In this document: positions 25,048-35,000 of the stretch, one piece after another
How the letters are laid out: each line of letters begins with the position of its first letter
How positions within the stretch are numbered: position 1 is the stretch's first letter
NCBI GenBank assembly: GCA_964465145.1
Contig: CAYXJR010000003.1
Span: 1 to 64,000 of the forward strand
Source: JAUVKA01 sp964465145
Lineage (GTDB): Bacteria > Bacteroidota > Bacteroidia > Bacteroidales > UBA12481
Direction: 5' to 3'
Length of the DNA: 64,000 nt
Position numbers and translations under genes: made by a program
Notes under the pieces: model-generated
The model's input: the letters and a program-made list of their open reading frames with translations, nothing else
Databases searched by the model: none
What the model was told of the DNA's origin: nothing

Positions 25048-27642
25048 TTATTCCACGCTGAATATGATTCCCCCATCATAATCCACCTGAACTTTATCTC
25101 CTGGTTCTACGCGTCCATCTAACATGGCCATGGATAATCCATCCAGGATTTCCTTTTGGATTACTCTTTTTAGTGGACGAGCACCGAACTGCGGATCGAA
25201 TCCTTTTTGATTCAGGTAATCGATACATGAGGGAGTCAACTCGATAGTAATTTCTTGTTTTTGAAGTACTTTGCCCAATAAAGTGATTTGAAGATCAATG
25301 ATCCCGCGGATATCTTCCATGGTCAATGGACGGAACATGATGATTTCGTCAATCCGGTTGAGAAATTCAGGGCGAACGCTGCGTTTTAACAGCTCAAAAA
25401 TTTTCAGGCGGGTTATTTCCACAATAGAGTCGGAATTATCATCGGTAATTTTTTCAAATTCTTCACGTATGATATCTGACCCCAAATTGGAGGTCATAAT
25501 AACGATGGCATTTTTAAAATTAGCCACCCTGCCTTTATTATCAGTTAGCCGGCCGTCTTCCAGCACCTGAAGGAGGATATTAAACACATCAGGATGGGCT
25601 TTCTCTATCTCATCGAGAAGTATTACCGAATATGGTTTTCTCCTGATAGCTTCGGTGAGTTGTCCCCCTTCATCATAGCCTACGTAGCCAGGAGGTGCGC
25701 CCACCAGCCTGGAAACGGCATGCCGTTCCTGGTATTCGCTCATATCGATCCGGGTCATCAGGTTTTCGTCATCAAAAAGGTATTCGGCAAGGGCCCTGGC
25801 AAGTTCCGTTTTACCTACGCCAGTAGTGCCAAGAAACAGAAATGATCCGATTGGCCGCTTTTCATCTGACAAGCCTGTACGGCTTCTTCGGATAGCAGAT
25901 GCGACTGCTGAGATTGCTTCTTCCTGGCCAATCACTCTTTTATGTAACTCGTCCTCAATTTTGAGTAACTTTTGTTTTTCAGATTGAAGCATTCTTGTGA
26001 CAGGGATACCGGTCCATTTAGAAACGATTCCTGCTATATCTCCGGCAGTAATCTCCTCTCTTACAAGGCTTTTACCGGATTCTTCGAATGCTCGCACCTC
26101 TGTTACCAGTTTTTCCAGTTGTCTTTCTGCCTCCGGCAGGCGGCCATATCTGATTTCTGCAACCTTCCCCAGCTGTCCCTCTCTTTCAGCCCTTTCAGCC
26201 TGAAATTTCAGATCTTCGATCATTTGCTTGGTCTGCTGGATATTCTTAATAACAGTTTTTTCCTTTTCCCAGCGTGCAAGGACCTGATTACGGTCTTCTC
26301 CTAAATCTGCCAACTGACGTCCGATCGTTTCCAGGCGTTCTTTATTTTTTTCCCGTTTAAATGCTTCCCTCTCAATTTCAAGTTGTTGAATTTTTCGATC
26401 AAGAACATCCAGTTCCTCGGGTTTGGAATTCATTGTAAGCCGCAATTGAGCTGAGGCTTCATCTATCAGGTCGATAGCTTTATCGGGAAGAAACCGGTCG
26501 GTAATATAGCGCTGGGATAACTGAACAGCAGCTACAATGGCTTCATCTTTAATACGTATTTTGTGATAATTTTCATAACGTTCGCGTAATCCTCTCAGAA
26601 TTGACACAGAATCTACCTCATCGGGCTCATCGACAAAAACTTTTTGAAAACGACGTTCGAGAGCTTTGTCTTTTTCAAAATATTTCTGGTATTCATTCAG
26701 GGTAGTAGCCCCGATGGCTCTGAGGTCGCCTCTGGCCAATGCTGGTTTAAGGATATTGGCAGCATCCATTGCCCCTTCTCCACCTCCACCGGCGCCGACT
26801 AAAGTGTGTATCTCATCAATGAAAAGAACTATTTGCCCGTCGGAATTAACCACCTCCCTGACAACTGATTTCAAACGCTCTTCAAACTCTCCCTTGTATT
26901 TTGCTCCTGCAATAAGGGCCCCCATATCAAGGGAATAGATTTCTTTCGACAATAAATCATCCGGCACATCCCGGTTAACAATCCGGAAGGCTATACCTTC
27001 TGCAATAGCCGTTTTTCCTACCCCTGGTTCACCAACCAGTATAGGATTATTTTTTGTCCGCCTCGACAAAATTTGCAACACACGACGGATTTCTTCATCC
27101 CTCCCAATCACAGGATCAAGTTTACCCTCTGTTGCACGATGATTAAGATTGATTGCATAGCGTTCAAGAGATTGGTAATTTGATTCAGCATTCTGGCTGT
27201 GGACTTTATCTCCTTTTCTTAATTCGGCAATAAGATTACTAACTAATTTTCTGGTCAATCCTGCATCTTTAAGCAGGCTGGCTATATCATCATTATTGAC
27301 GATTAAGCCAATCAAAATATGCTCCATTGACACATACTCATCCCCCATTTCTTTTGCAGTCTTCTCCGCTGTTATCAACGTCTGGTTAGCCGTTTGGGAA
27401 ATATATACCTGCCCACCGCTTACCCTGGAATAGGTTTCAATTATGCGATCAACAGCCTGCGATATACCACTGATATTTATACCTTGTTTTTTGAGAATAA
27501 ATGGTAATACATTATCATCTGTTTCCACCAGTGCTTTAAGCAGATGGCCGTTTTCAATACTTTGATGACCGGCACCCTGGGCAATATTCTGAGCCCTTTG
27601 AATAATTTCCTGCGACTTTATGGTAAATTTTTCGAATTGCAT
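25048..27642 (-). CDS. clpB: ATP-dependent chaperone ClpB (Hsp100)
   Basis: 864-residue protein disaggregase. The N-terminal Clp repeat domain is residues 1-145. AAA1 has Walker A GEPGVGKTA near 206 and Walker B LFIDEIHTLVGAG near 279. The coiled-coil middle domain spans about 410-530 (heptad pattern LEIEREAFKREKNKERLETIG). AAA2 has GTTGVGKTE near 607 and ILLDEIEKAHPDVFN near 675. Length is typical. It works with DnaK to rescue aggregated proteins. It is a single gene on the minus strand, presumably heat-induced, though no regulatory site was recognised. Confidence 0.98.
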   Translation of the reverse strand: MQFEKFTIKSQEIIQRAQNIAQGAGHQSIENGHLLKALVETDDNVLPFILKKQGINISGISQAVDRIIETYSRVSGGQVYISQTANQTLITAEKTAKEMGDEYVSMEHILIGLIVNNDDIASLLKDAGLTRKLVSNLIAELRKGDKVHSQNAESNYQSLERYAINLNHRATEGKLDPVIGRDEEIRRVLQILSRRTKNNPILVGEPGVGKTAIAEGIAFRIVNRDVPDDLLSKEIYSLDMGALIAGAKYKGEFEERLKSVVREVVNSDGQIVLFIDEIHTLVGAGGGGEGAMDAANILKPALARGDLRAIGATTLNEYQKYFEKDKALERRFQKVFVDEPDEVDSVSILRGLRERYENYHKIRIKDEAIVAAVQLSQRYITDRFLPDKAIDLIDEASAQLRLTMNSKPEELDVLDRKIQQLEIEREAFKREKNKERLETIGRQLADLGEDRNQVLARWEKEKTVIKNIQQTKQMIEDLKFQAERAEREGQLGKVAEIRYGRLPEAERQLEKLVTEVRAFEESGKSLVREEITAGDIAGIVSKWTGIPVTRMLQSEKQKLLKIEDELHKRVIGQEEAISAVASAIRRSRTGLSDEKRPIGSFLFLGTTGVGKTELARALAEYLFDDENLMTRIDMSEYQERHAVSRLVGAPPGYVGYDEGGQLTEAIRRKPYSVILLDEIEKAHPDVFNILLQVLEDGRLTDNKGRVANFKNAIVIMTSNLGSDIIREEFEKITDDNSDSIVEITRLKIFELLKRSVRPEFLNRIDEIIMFRPLTMEDIRGIIDLQITLLGKVLQKQEITIELTPSCIDYLNQKGFDPQFGARPLKRVIQKEILDGLSMAMLDGRVEPGDKVQVDYDGGIIFSVE

Positions 27643-27745
27643 TTTTTCTCCCTTTATCTGAGCTGCTCAAAGCATATGCCAAAAGCTGTAACAGACAGAA
27701 AGACAGGAATGTAAGTTTATTTTAATGCCAGATTGACAGGGATTG

Positions 27746-27889
27746 TTACAGGTTGCAGGTTACAGGTTGCAGGTTACAGGTTGAAAACTCTTGTATCTTG
27801 TATCTTGTATCTTGTATCTTGTATCTTGGTTACAATCCCCATTCCCTGTTAACTGTTCCCTGTTAACTGTTCCCTGTTAACTATTCCCT
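27746..27889. repeat. Cluster of three heptamer arrays between divergent clpB and rhodanese remnant
   Basis: GTTACAG and GTTGCAG alternate in 7-bp register at 27746-27780 plus a partial unit. CTTGTAT occurs five times plus CTTG at 27791-27829. TTCCCTG and TTAACTG/A alternate at 27842-27889. Three unrelated 7-bp units thus lie side by side in 144 bases. Confidence 0.93.
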
Positions 27890-27896
27890 TTTTTTT

Positions 27897-27904
27897 TATC
27901 TTTG
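27897..27904 (+). promoter_or_regulatory. Bacteroidota -7 promoter box before the rhodanese remnant
   Basis: TATCTTTG matches TAnnTTTG and lies 18 bases before the ATG at 27923. It directly follows the last array; a -33 TTTG is not visible because array sequence occupies that position. Confidence 0.5.
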
Positions 27905-27922
27905 ACAATATAATCGAACCAC

Positions 27923-28521
27923 ATGAAAAGGAAAATTTTACTTATAAATACCGTATTGGTATTTGTGTTGGCCCAAAATTTTGCACAACATGATCCATTC
28001 CAATTGGCGATCTCTGTTCAAAAGGCAGACTCTGTAATAATAGCCCACATCGGTATTGACCATTCTATCATTATCATTGACCTTCGTACACCAGCTGAAG
28101 TTGCCGGTGGATTTATTGTGGCTCAGGGGGAAGAAGTGGTGGGGCTTTTAATAAAATGAAGGCTCTTGAGTTTAAAATGGTATATAATATGCTTGGGGGT
28201 ATTAATGCCTGGAGAGCCGCTGGATATCCTCTGGTGACTGGTGGGATCTGGATCGATGTTTTCAAAACCAGTCCGGTTGTTGTTCAGGTTTATCCAAATC
28301 CTATTACTACAGAATCAAAGTTTGTTCTCCTTGATGCCGCTGGTCAGTCTGTGGAAGTAAAGTTGATGAATATGAGCGGACAAATAATAGATCTCTTTGA
28401 ATTAATTCCCGGAGGGCAGAAAATTATCGAGACTCATGAACTTGTGCTGGGAGTATATTTCTTTCAGGTATTCCTGAACGGCGAAATCACCCAAACGGGA
28501 AAATTAATTAAAACTCAGTAG
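27923..28521 (+). pseudogene. Rhodanese-like protein with T9SS sorting domain, broken by internal deletion and frameshift
   Basis: The first frame (27923-28159) has a signal peptide and the rhodanese start IIIIDLRTPAEVAGG. Coding then continues in another frame from about 28111: IYCGSGGRSGGAFNKMKALEF, where Cys at 28117-28119 starts the C-x-S-G-x-R-S active-site loop, then VYNMLGGINAWRAAGYPLV. About 25-30 residues that normally join the two parts are missing. The end (YPNPITTESKFVLL ... GVYFFQVF, about 75 residues) is a T9SS type A C-terminal sorting domain, so the intact ancestor was exported and surface-attached. Two separate ORFs (the second from 28156) would split the active site and are unlikely to be functional. 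Confidence 0.8.
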
Positions 28522-28530
28522 AATAAATCG

Positions 28531-28551
28531 CGGCGCTTCGGTGCTTTTTAT
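28531..28551 (+). terminator. Weak hairpin with T-run after the rhodanese remnant
   Basis: GCGC-TTCG-GTGC forms a short stem with one G-T pair and a TTCG loop, followed by TTTTTAT. It is a weak terminator candidate. Confidence 0.35.
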
Positions 28552-28672
28552 CGTTTGCCGGCTTCTCTCATTGGATTGGACCCATCCCCGCCAAACCTAA
28601 CACTTCCAGTTGATTTATAGAGTTGGAATCGGGTAGTTAAAAAAAGTTAAATCCATTTTCTCTTAGGTAAGA

Positions 28673-30145
28673 ATGAAATTTTTACCCCAAATTTGGAACA
28701 TGACTGAGTTATTGAAAAGGGCATATTCTCCTGAATCCTTTAGGAAAAATGCACATGAATTGGTTGATATCCTGGCGGATCATATTGAGAGTTGCCAGAA
28801 CAAAAATGAGCCAATTGTTCTACCCTGGACTGATCCAAATGAACATTATCAAGATTGGAAAAGTTTTTTTGAAAGTGGCGATGAATTAAGCAACCATGAG
28901 TTCTGGAACAAGCTGGTGAAGCAATCAATCCATTTACACAATCCAAATTACATGGGGCATCAGGTAAGTGCACCTGTACCCTTATCAGGATTAGGAGATA
29001 TGGTAAATGGAATATTGAACAATGGTTCAGCCATTTATGAGATGGGCCCTGTTGTTACCTCCATGGAGAGGGTGGTCATTAAATGGTTAACTAAAGCTCT
29101 TGGTTTTGACGATAATGCTGAAGGCATAATCACATCAGGAGGGTCTTTGGGTAATCTGACGGCCCTTCTGGCTGCCAGGCAAATGCAAGCAGGATATAAT
29201 ATTTGGAAGGAAGGAAACAACCTTGATTTTCATCCGGCTATTATTGTTAGCAGAGAGGCACATTACAGCGTTTCAAGGGCAGTTCAAATACTTGGTTGGG
29301 GTGAAGAAGCTGTAATTTATGCTCCGGTTGACCGGGGATTTTCTCTTGATCCAGCCAGTTTACCACAACTTTTAGATACTGCGAAAAGCCAGGGCCGACA
29401 GGTAATTGCCGTAATTGGGAATGCATGTACCACCTCAACTGGCAGTTATGATCCATTGGATAAAATAGCTGATTTTTGTGAGGCTAACGACATTTGGTTT
29501 CATGTTGATGGGGCCCATGGCGGCATAGCGGCTATCAGTCCAAAATATCAACATTATACAAAGGGGATTAACCGTGCTGATTCGGTTGTGATAGATTTTC
29601 ATAAAATGATGGGGGTCAGTGCTCTGGCAACTGTTGTCCTGTTTAAGGACCCGGATCCGTCCTATTCCAATTTTGCCCAGGATGCCTCGTATCTTTTGGA
29701 TGAAAAGGAAGGGTATGAATGGTATAATTCAGCTAAAAGAACAATAGAGTGTACCAAAAACATGACGGCCGTGAAAGTTTATGCGATACTGAAGCAATTG
29801 GGGCCACAGTTTTTTATCGATTATTTGGAAACATGTTATGACAATGGTCGGAGCTTTGGCCGGCTGATACGAAATCACAAAGACTTTGAACTGGCCATTG
29901 AACCTAAAACCAATATAGTTTGCTTTAGGTATGTTAATCCAGACCTTGATATCACAGGTCAGAATGAAATTAATCAGAAGGTAAGAAACAGGCTGATTGC
30001 AGAGGGGCGATTCTATATTGTCCAAACACAGATAGCTGAGAGATTATATTTAAGGACTAGTCTGATGAACCCATTCACAAGCGAAAAAGAAATGTCTGAT
30101 TTATTGAATAATATTATTGAACTAATCAATCTTGACGATGAATAA
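28673..30145 (+). CDS. PLP-dependent group II decarboxylase
   Basis: 490-residue cytoplasmic PLP enzyme of the glutamate/aromatic/diaminobutyrate decarboxylase superfamily. The PLP lysine is in VVIDFHKMMGVSA near residue 312. WFHVDGAHGGIAA near 279 carries the cofactor Asp and SREAHYSVSRA near 200 the stacking His. The substrate is not clear from sequence; diaminobutyrate or an aromatic amino acid are possibilities. The ATG at 28700 (MTELLKRAYSPESFR) matches the family N-terminus better than the one at 28673. It overlaps the M14 peptidase gene by 14 bases, so the two form an operon. Confidence 0.88.
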   Translation: MKFLPQIWNMTELLKRAYSPESFRKNAHELVDILADHIESCQNKNEPIVLPWTDPNEHYQDWKSFFESGDELSNHEFWNKLVKQSIHLHNPNYMGHQVSAPVPLSGLGDMVNGILNNGSAIYEMGPVVTSMERVVIKWLTKALGFDDNAEGIITSGGSLGNLTALLAARQMQAGYNIWKEGNNLDFHPAIIVSREAHYSVSRAVQILGWGEEAVIYAPVDRGFSLDPASLPQLLDTAKSQGRQVIAVIGNACTTSTGSYDPLDKIADFCEANDIWFHVDGAHGGIAAISPKYQHYTKGINRADSVVIDFHKMMGVSALATVVLFKDPDPSYSNFAQDASYLLDEKEGYEWYNSAKRTIECTKNMTAVKVYAILKQLGPQFFIDYLETCYDNGRSFGRLIRNHKDFELAIEPKTNIVCFRYVNPDLDITGQNEINQKVRNRLIAEGRFYIVQTQIAERLYLRTSLMNPFTSEKEMSDLLNNIIELINLDDE

Positions 30146-31916
30146 GCTTAATATTTTTCTAATACTGGCTTTTGTTGTTTTATTATCCAACTGCACAGAA
30201 AATACTGCCCCAGAGGGTGAACGATTGTTGAATCTTCGTTATGAGGAGGATTATACCCCAACCTATTATGAAATCATAGATATGTATAAGTTATTGGATG
30301 ATAATTATCCAATAGCAACACTCAGGGAATATGGATTGACCGACTCGGGGAAACCTTTGCATTTGTTCATTATTGATAAGGATAGAGATTTTGATCCAGC
30401 TGAAAGCCGAAAGAAGGATAAGCAGATTGTTCTGATAAACAATGGTATACATCCAGGGGAACCATGCGGTATTGATGCCAGCCTTCAATATGCAGATGAC
30501 ATGTTACGCAATATGGATGGTATGCAATCCCTGCTTGAAAACACGGTGATTTGTATTATACCGGTTTACAATATTGGTGGATGTTTATATCGATCTCATT
30601 TTCATCGCACTAATCAGCCTGGGCCTTATGAGGCCGGATACCGGGGTAATTATAAAAACCTTGATCTGAATCGTGATTTTGTCAAAATGGATACTGAAAA
30701 TGCTAAGTCATTTGCCGGGATTACCCGAATCTGGAATCCCGATGTTTTTCTGGATACTCATACAACGAATGGGTCAGATCATCAATATTGCATCACCTTA
30801 ATACCGGCTCAGCATAATTCGATGCAAGCTGATTTGGGGAAGTTCTTTAATGAGGATTTAGTTCCGGCATTGTATGAGAAAATGCGTGAAACACCATATG
30901 AGCTGATACCTTATCCAACCTATACAAACCAGAATCCTGAAAGCGGTATCAGCAATTACGTTCAGACCCCAAAGTATTCCACAGGATATATGCTGTTGTT
31001 TAATACCATGTCGTTTATGACCGAAAATCATTGTTATAAACCATATCCCGACAGGGTGAAATCGGCATATCATTTTATCACATCCCTCGTTGAATATACT
31101 TCTGAGAATGGAGATATGATTAGGGAAAAAGTTAATGAGGCTAACGAAAAGATCAAAATACAAGAGGTTTATCCTCTAAGTTATGAACTCGATACAACCA
31201 AGTACACTGAAATTGAATTTAAATGGTTTGGTCGAGGTGAATCTAAAAGTCTGCTGACCGGTGAAATGGTACCTGATTATGACCACAGTCAGGCTAATAC
31301 TTCCATTATTCCTTTTTATAATGATTTTACACCAGTGGAGACTGTTGAAAAGCCTGCCTATTATTTACTCCCTCAGGCCTGGAGTGAAGTTGTTGAAAGA
31401 ATGAAGATCAATTTGATTGACATGAAACGCCTTTCAAAAGATACCAGCATTACAGTTACAGCTTATTATATCTATGACCTGATATGGGCCAGGCAGCCGA
31501 ACAACGGCAACTTTTTTCACACTAGTTTTAAGGCCCGTCCTGAAACCCAAACCATACAATATTACGCAGGCGATTATGTTATTCCAGTTAACCAAAGTAG
31601 TAATCTCTTTATTGTTAATCAATTAGAGCCCTTGGGTGCAGATTCATATTTCAGATGGAATTTCTTCGATAACTGTTTGGAAGACCGCGAATGGTTCTCT
31701 ACTCATCCTGTTTTGGAAAAGAAAATGGTTAATTATATGGTGAAACATCCAGAAGTGCGAAGTATGCTCGATAAAGCTATCTTGGAAAATCCGGAAATGA
31801 AAAATAACAGAACCGCTCAAATGTATTTTATCTACCAAAATGTCTGGAAGAACAAATGGGTGAACAGGTATCCGGTGACGAGGGTGGAGGAGGAGATGGA
31901 CCTGCCGGTCCAATAA
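30132..31916 (+). CDS. M14 family zinc carboxypeptidase-like lipoprotein
   Basis: 594 residues. Starting from ATG 30138 gives MNKLNIFLILAFVVLLSNC, a lipoprotein signal with the lipobox Cys. Zinc ligands of the M14 fold are visible: His and Glu in NNGIHPGEPCG near 107 and His in FLDTHTTNG near 209. RNYKNLDLNRDFVKM supplies the substrate Arg region and FMTENHCYKPY may supply the catalytic Glu. The C-terminal 250 residues are not a recognised peptidase part. Probably periplasmic or outer-membrane anchored. It is coupled to the upstream decarboxylase gene, which may use amino acids it releases (inference). Confidence 0.87.
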   Translation: MTMNKLNIFLILAFVVLLSNCTENTAPEGERLLNLRYEEDYTPTYYEIIDMYKLLDDNYPIATLREYGLTDSGKPLHLFIIDKDRDFDPAESRKKDKQIVLINNGIHPGEPCGIDASLQYADDMLRNMDGMQSLLENTVICIIPVYNIGGCLYRSHFHRTNQPGPYEAGYRGNYKNLDLNRDFVKMDTENAKSFAGITRIWNPDVFLDTHTTNGSDHQYCITLIPAQHNSMQADLGKFFNEDLVPALYEKMRETPYELIPYPTYTNQNPESGISNYVQTPKYSTGYMLLFNTMSFMTENHCYKPYPDRVKSAYHFITSLVEYTSENGDMIREKVNEANEKIKIQEVYPLSYELDTTKYTEIEFKWFGRGESKSLLTGEMVPDYDHSQANTSIIPFYNDFTPVETVEKPAYYLLPQAWSEVVERMKINLIDMKRLSKDTSITVTAYYIYDLIWARQPNNGNFFHTSFKARPETQTIQYYAGDYVIPVNQSSNLFIVNQLEPLGADSYFRWNFFDNCLEDREWFSTHPVLEKKMVNYMVKHPEVRSMLDKAILENPEMKNNRTAQMYFIYQNVWKNKWVNRYPVTRVEEEMDLPVQ

Positions 31917-32043
31917 GGCACAAGGCACAAGTAGGTATAAAGACAGAGGTAAAAGGTAATAAGTAGGGACGCATAATTGCGTCCTTTGATGGCAATTATT
32001 GAATCAAATAAACCCTGCAACCTGCAACCTGTAACCTGCAACC
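31915..32043. repeat. Heptamer arrays AAGGCAC and AACCTGC between convergent genes
   Basis: AAGGCAC occurs twice at 31915-31928, starting inside the M14 stop region. AACCTGC, AACCTGT, AACCTGC and AACC occur at 32019-32043. Both keep 7-bp register and flank a palindrome. Confidence 0.85.
31967..31984. repeat. Perfect palindrome GGACGCA-TAAT-TGCGTCC
   Basis: A 7-bp perfect stem with a 4-base loop lies between the convergent M14 peptidase and GH2 genes, preceded by GTAG. It could end transcription from either side, but the following T-run (TTTG) is short. It resembles intergenic palindromes common in Bacteroidota and cyanobacteria. Confidence 0.6.
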
Positions 32044-32048
32044 AATAT

Positions 32049-35000
32049 CTATAAGTTTGGAACTAACCTGAAGCTATATTTGTACACCTGATCTCCAGGC
32101 ATCGTATACTTTTTTTGCGGCCTTGCTCCCCAGCTGTCGTCTCCTCCAACACCTCGCTGACCGAGGTCGATGTTGAGCTGCACCAGTTTCTGTTCTTTGA
32201 TATCATTGATATGCTTGCTTTTATTTCCCGGGTAATCAAGTCCATCTGTAGTGTCGAATTGTTCGTTTTCCATATGCATAGCACTGAAACAGAAGGGCTG
32301 TTCTTTACTAAGGGCCTCTATTCGTATACCCTGGGATTTGCCATCATGCATAAGTAACCATCTGGCATCCGTATGGTATCCGTTCTCCTGAGGACGAACA
32401 TAGGGGACGTATTCTTTGGATGCGCTGGATCCATATTGATTGATGAAAGCTGATGCATTACGGTCAACGTAATTTTCCCATGGACCTCTACCGAAGTAGC
32501 TAAGCATATTGTATTTTTCTGGGATCTGCATTCTCATTCCGATTCTGGGTATATCTCCACGGTATTCTGTTGGCTCCAATTCATTATCGATCTGTATCTC
32601 ACCCTTGCCATTCACAGTGTATTTCGAGCTAAAATGCGTATCCACTCCGGGTAAGAAGTACTTGATGGATATTTCAACCTCATTCTTGGACAATCTGGAT
32701 AAGTTCACATTAACAACCTGCATTTCAAGAGAAGCCCTCTTCCATTCAATATTTCTATTTGGCATTCCATTTCCAAAATCATTATCAGTTGGTGGACGCC
32801 AGAAATTAGGACGTGGCCCATTACCATCCAGAATTAATTCTGTTCCATTTTGCCTCCAGGATATCAGCTGTCCTTTTTTAATATCAAAATTGAAACTGAC
32901 ATTATTATTGGCAATGTAAATACTCTTATTGCCCTCCTTTAAAGATAGATTTGGACCATTATCAACTTCTTCCTCTATTGACTTAAACTTTTGTGGAAGC
33001 ATTATTTGCTCGGTAGCTACCACATGCCCCGTGGGAAGAATACCCCAGGGTTCTTTTAATACAGCTTTAAGAATCAAAAAATATTCATAGCCGGGATAAT
33101 ATTCAATGTTTGATAAGGGTATTCTGATCAATTTCCCAGTGTGAGGCTCAATATCCAGATTTTCAAAGAATTGAATTTCTTCGGGTGCGATTCTGAAAAC
33201 TATTTCTGCGAATATTCTAAACTTACTGAGATTGGTGAAGTCGTAAAGGTTCTCAACCAAAACCCGAAGTTCATCATGCCTGTTTATACCCTGTGACTTG
33301 AAGTTGATGTACTCGAGGGCTTTTTTTACTTCGTATAATGCTGGTTGGGGAGTGCGGTCGGGAAAAACGATCCCGTTGTTTAAGAAGGTGTTATCGCTCG
33401 GCATGTTTTCTCCGTAATCTCCGCCATAGGCATAAAACCGGTTACCATTTTCATCGGTTTTCCATATCGACTGATCAACCCAGTCCCAGATAAATCCACC
33501 CTGAAGGTTATCGTATAATTCTATGATATCCCAATAATCCTGGAAATTTCCTGTGCTATTGCCCATTGCATGAGCATATTCGCTTGGAATATATGGTCTG
33601 TCGGTCAAGGTTTTACCCACCATTTCAAAAGTTGCAGGTGAGGGGTATTGGGGAACAATGATGTCAGTGTTCCAGTCCATATCGAACAAACTGCCGTCAT
33701 AATCTTTGTAAGGACGTTCGTATTGCACGGGTCTTTTTTGAGCGTCGTGTTCTTTCATAGCATTATATCCGGCGTAAAAATTCACCCCGTTACCACCCTC
33801 GTTTCCCATCGACCAGATGATTACTGAAGGGTGGTTTTTGTCCCTTTCCACCAGGCGGACCATTCTGTCGACATGCTGATTTTCCCATTTAGGGTCTTTT
33901 GCAAGTGAATATTTCCCATAGTACATCCCATGCGATTCAATGTTGGCTTCATCAACAACATATATTCCGTACTCATCGCAGAGCTCATAAAATCTTTCCG
34001 GCCTGGGATAATGGCTTGTTCTTACCGCATTGATATTATTCTCTTTCCACAGCCGGATGTCCTTCATCATTATTTCCTCGCTCATCACATGACCTGTTTC
34101 AGGATCAGCTTCCTGGGTGTTCACTCCTTTGAAAGTGATTCGTTGTCCGTTTACCAGAAGCAATCCATTTTTAATTTCCACAGATCTGAAACCGATCTTC
34201 AACGAGGATTCTTCAAGCATATTTCCCCCAGAATCTGATAGTTGCATTTTCAAAGTGTAAAGATTAGGATGTTCAGCGCTCCATTGTTTTACTTCAGGGA
34301 TTTCATCACTAAAACTTACAGCCACAATAGAATTGCCTTTTATCGTTGCAGATTCACTTTGGGTTTTGATAACATTCCCATTAAAGTCAATCATTTCATA
34401 TTTTAATACTACTGCCATGGGATTCCCGCCTCCGCGGGAATGACCGCTTTGGCTAACATTAATTACTGGTTTTTCGCCCGGAGTGTCATCCCGACTTTCG
34501 CCGGGACCGGATGGCGAACTACCGAAAGATCCATTAGCAATATTAATATCCAAAGTAAAAAGCCCGTCAATATAAGCACCATCCAAAGTCGAAGTCACTT
34601 CGATATCTGAAAAATGAACTTTCGGCTGTGAGTAAATAAATACACTTCGTTCAATTCCGCTAATTCTCCAGAAATCCTGGCATTCAAGGTATGATCCATC
34701 TGTCCAGCGGAAAATTTGAAGGGCGATAGTGTTTTTACCTTTCTTGAGATATGGTGTGATGTTGAATTCAGCAGGTAGTTTACTTCCCTGGGAATAACCA
34801 ACAAATTCGCCATTTATCCATACAAATCCACCTGATTTCATTGCTCCGATGTGTAGGATTACCTCCCTGTCGAGCCAATCTTCATCAACATTAAAATCCC
34901 TTCGGTATGACCCGACGGGATTATATTCATGGGGAACCTTCCCGGGATCTTTAGGGTATATCCTCTCAATGAATTCAATTTCATCTGAAACCGGGGCTTT

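Noticed and set aside
25298..26938. Plus-strand ORFs opposite clpB
   Set aside because: They are shadow frames of a highly conserved gene, with no start context or domain.
28156..28521. Independent 121-residue gene
   Set aside because: Its frame continues upstream through the rhodanese active-site loop, so it is the second half of a broken gene, not a new start.
32115..32919. Plus-strand ORFs opposite the GH2 gene
   Set aside because: They lie wholly within strongly supported GH2 coding sequence on the minus strand and show no family features.
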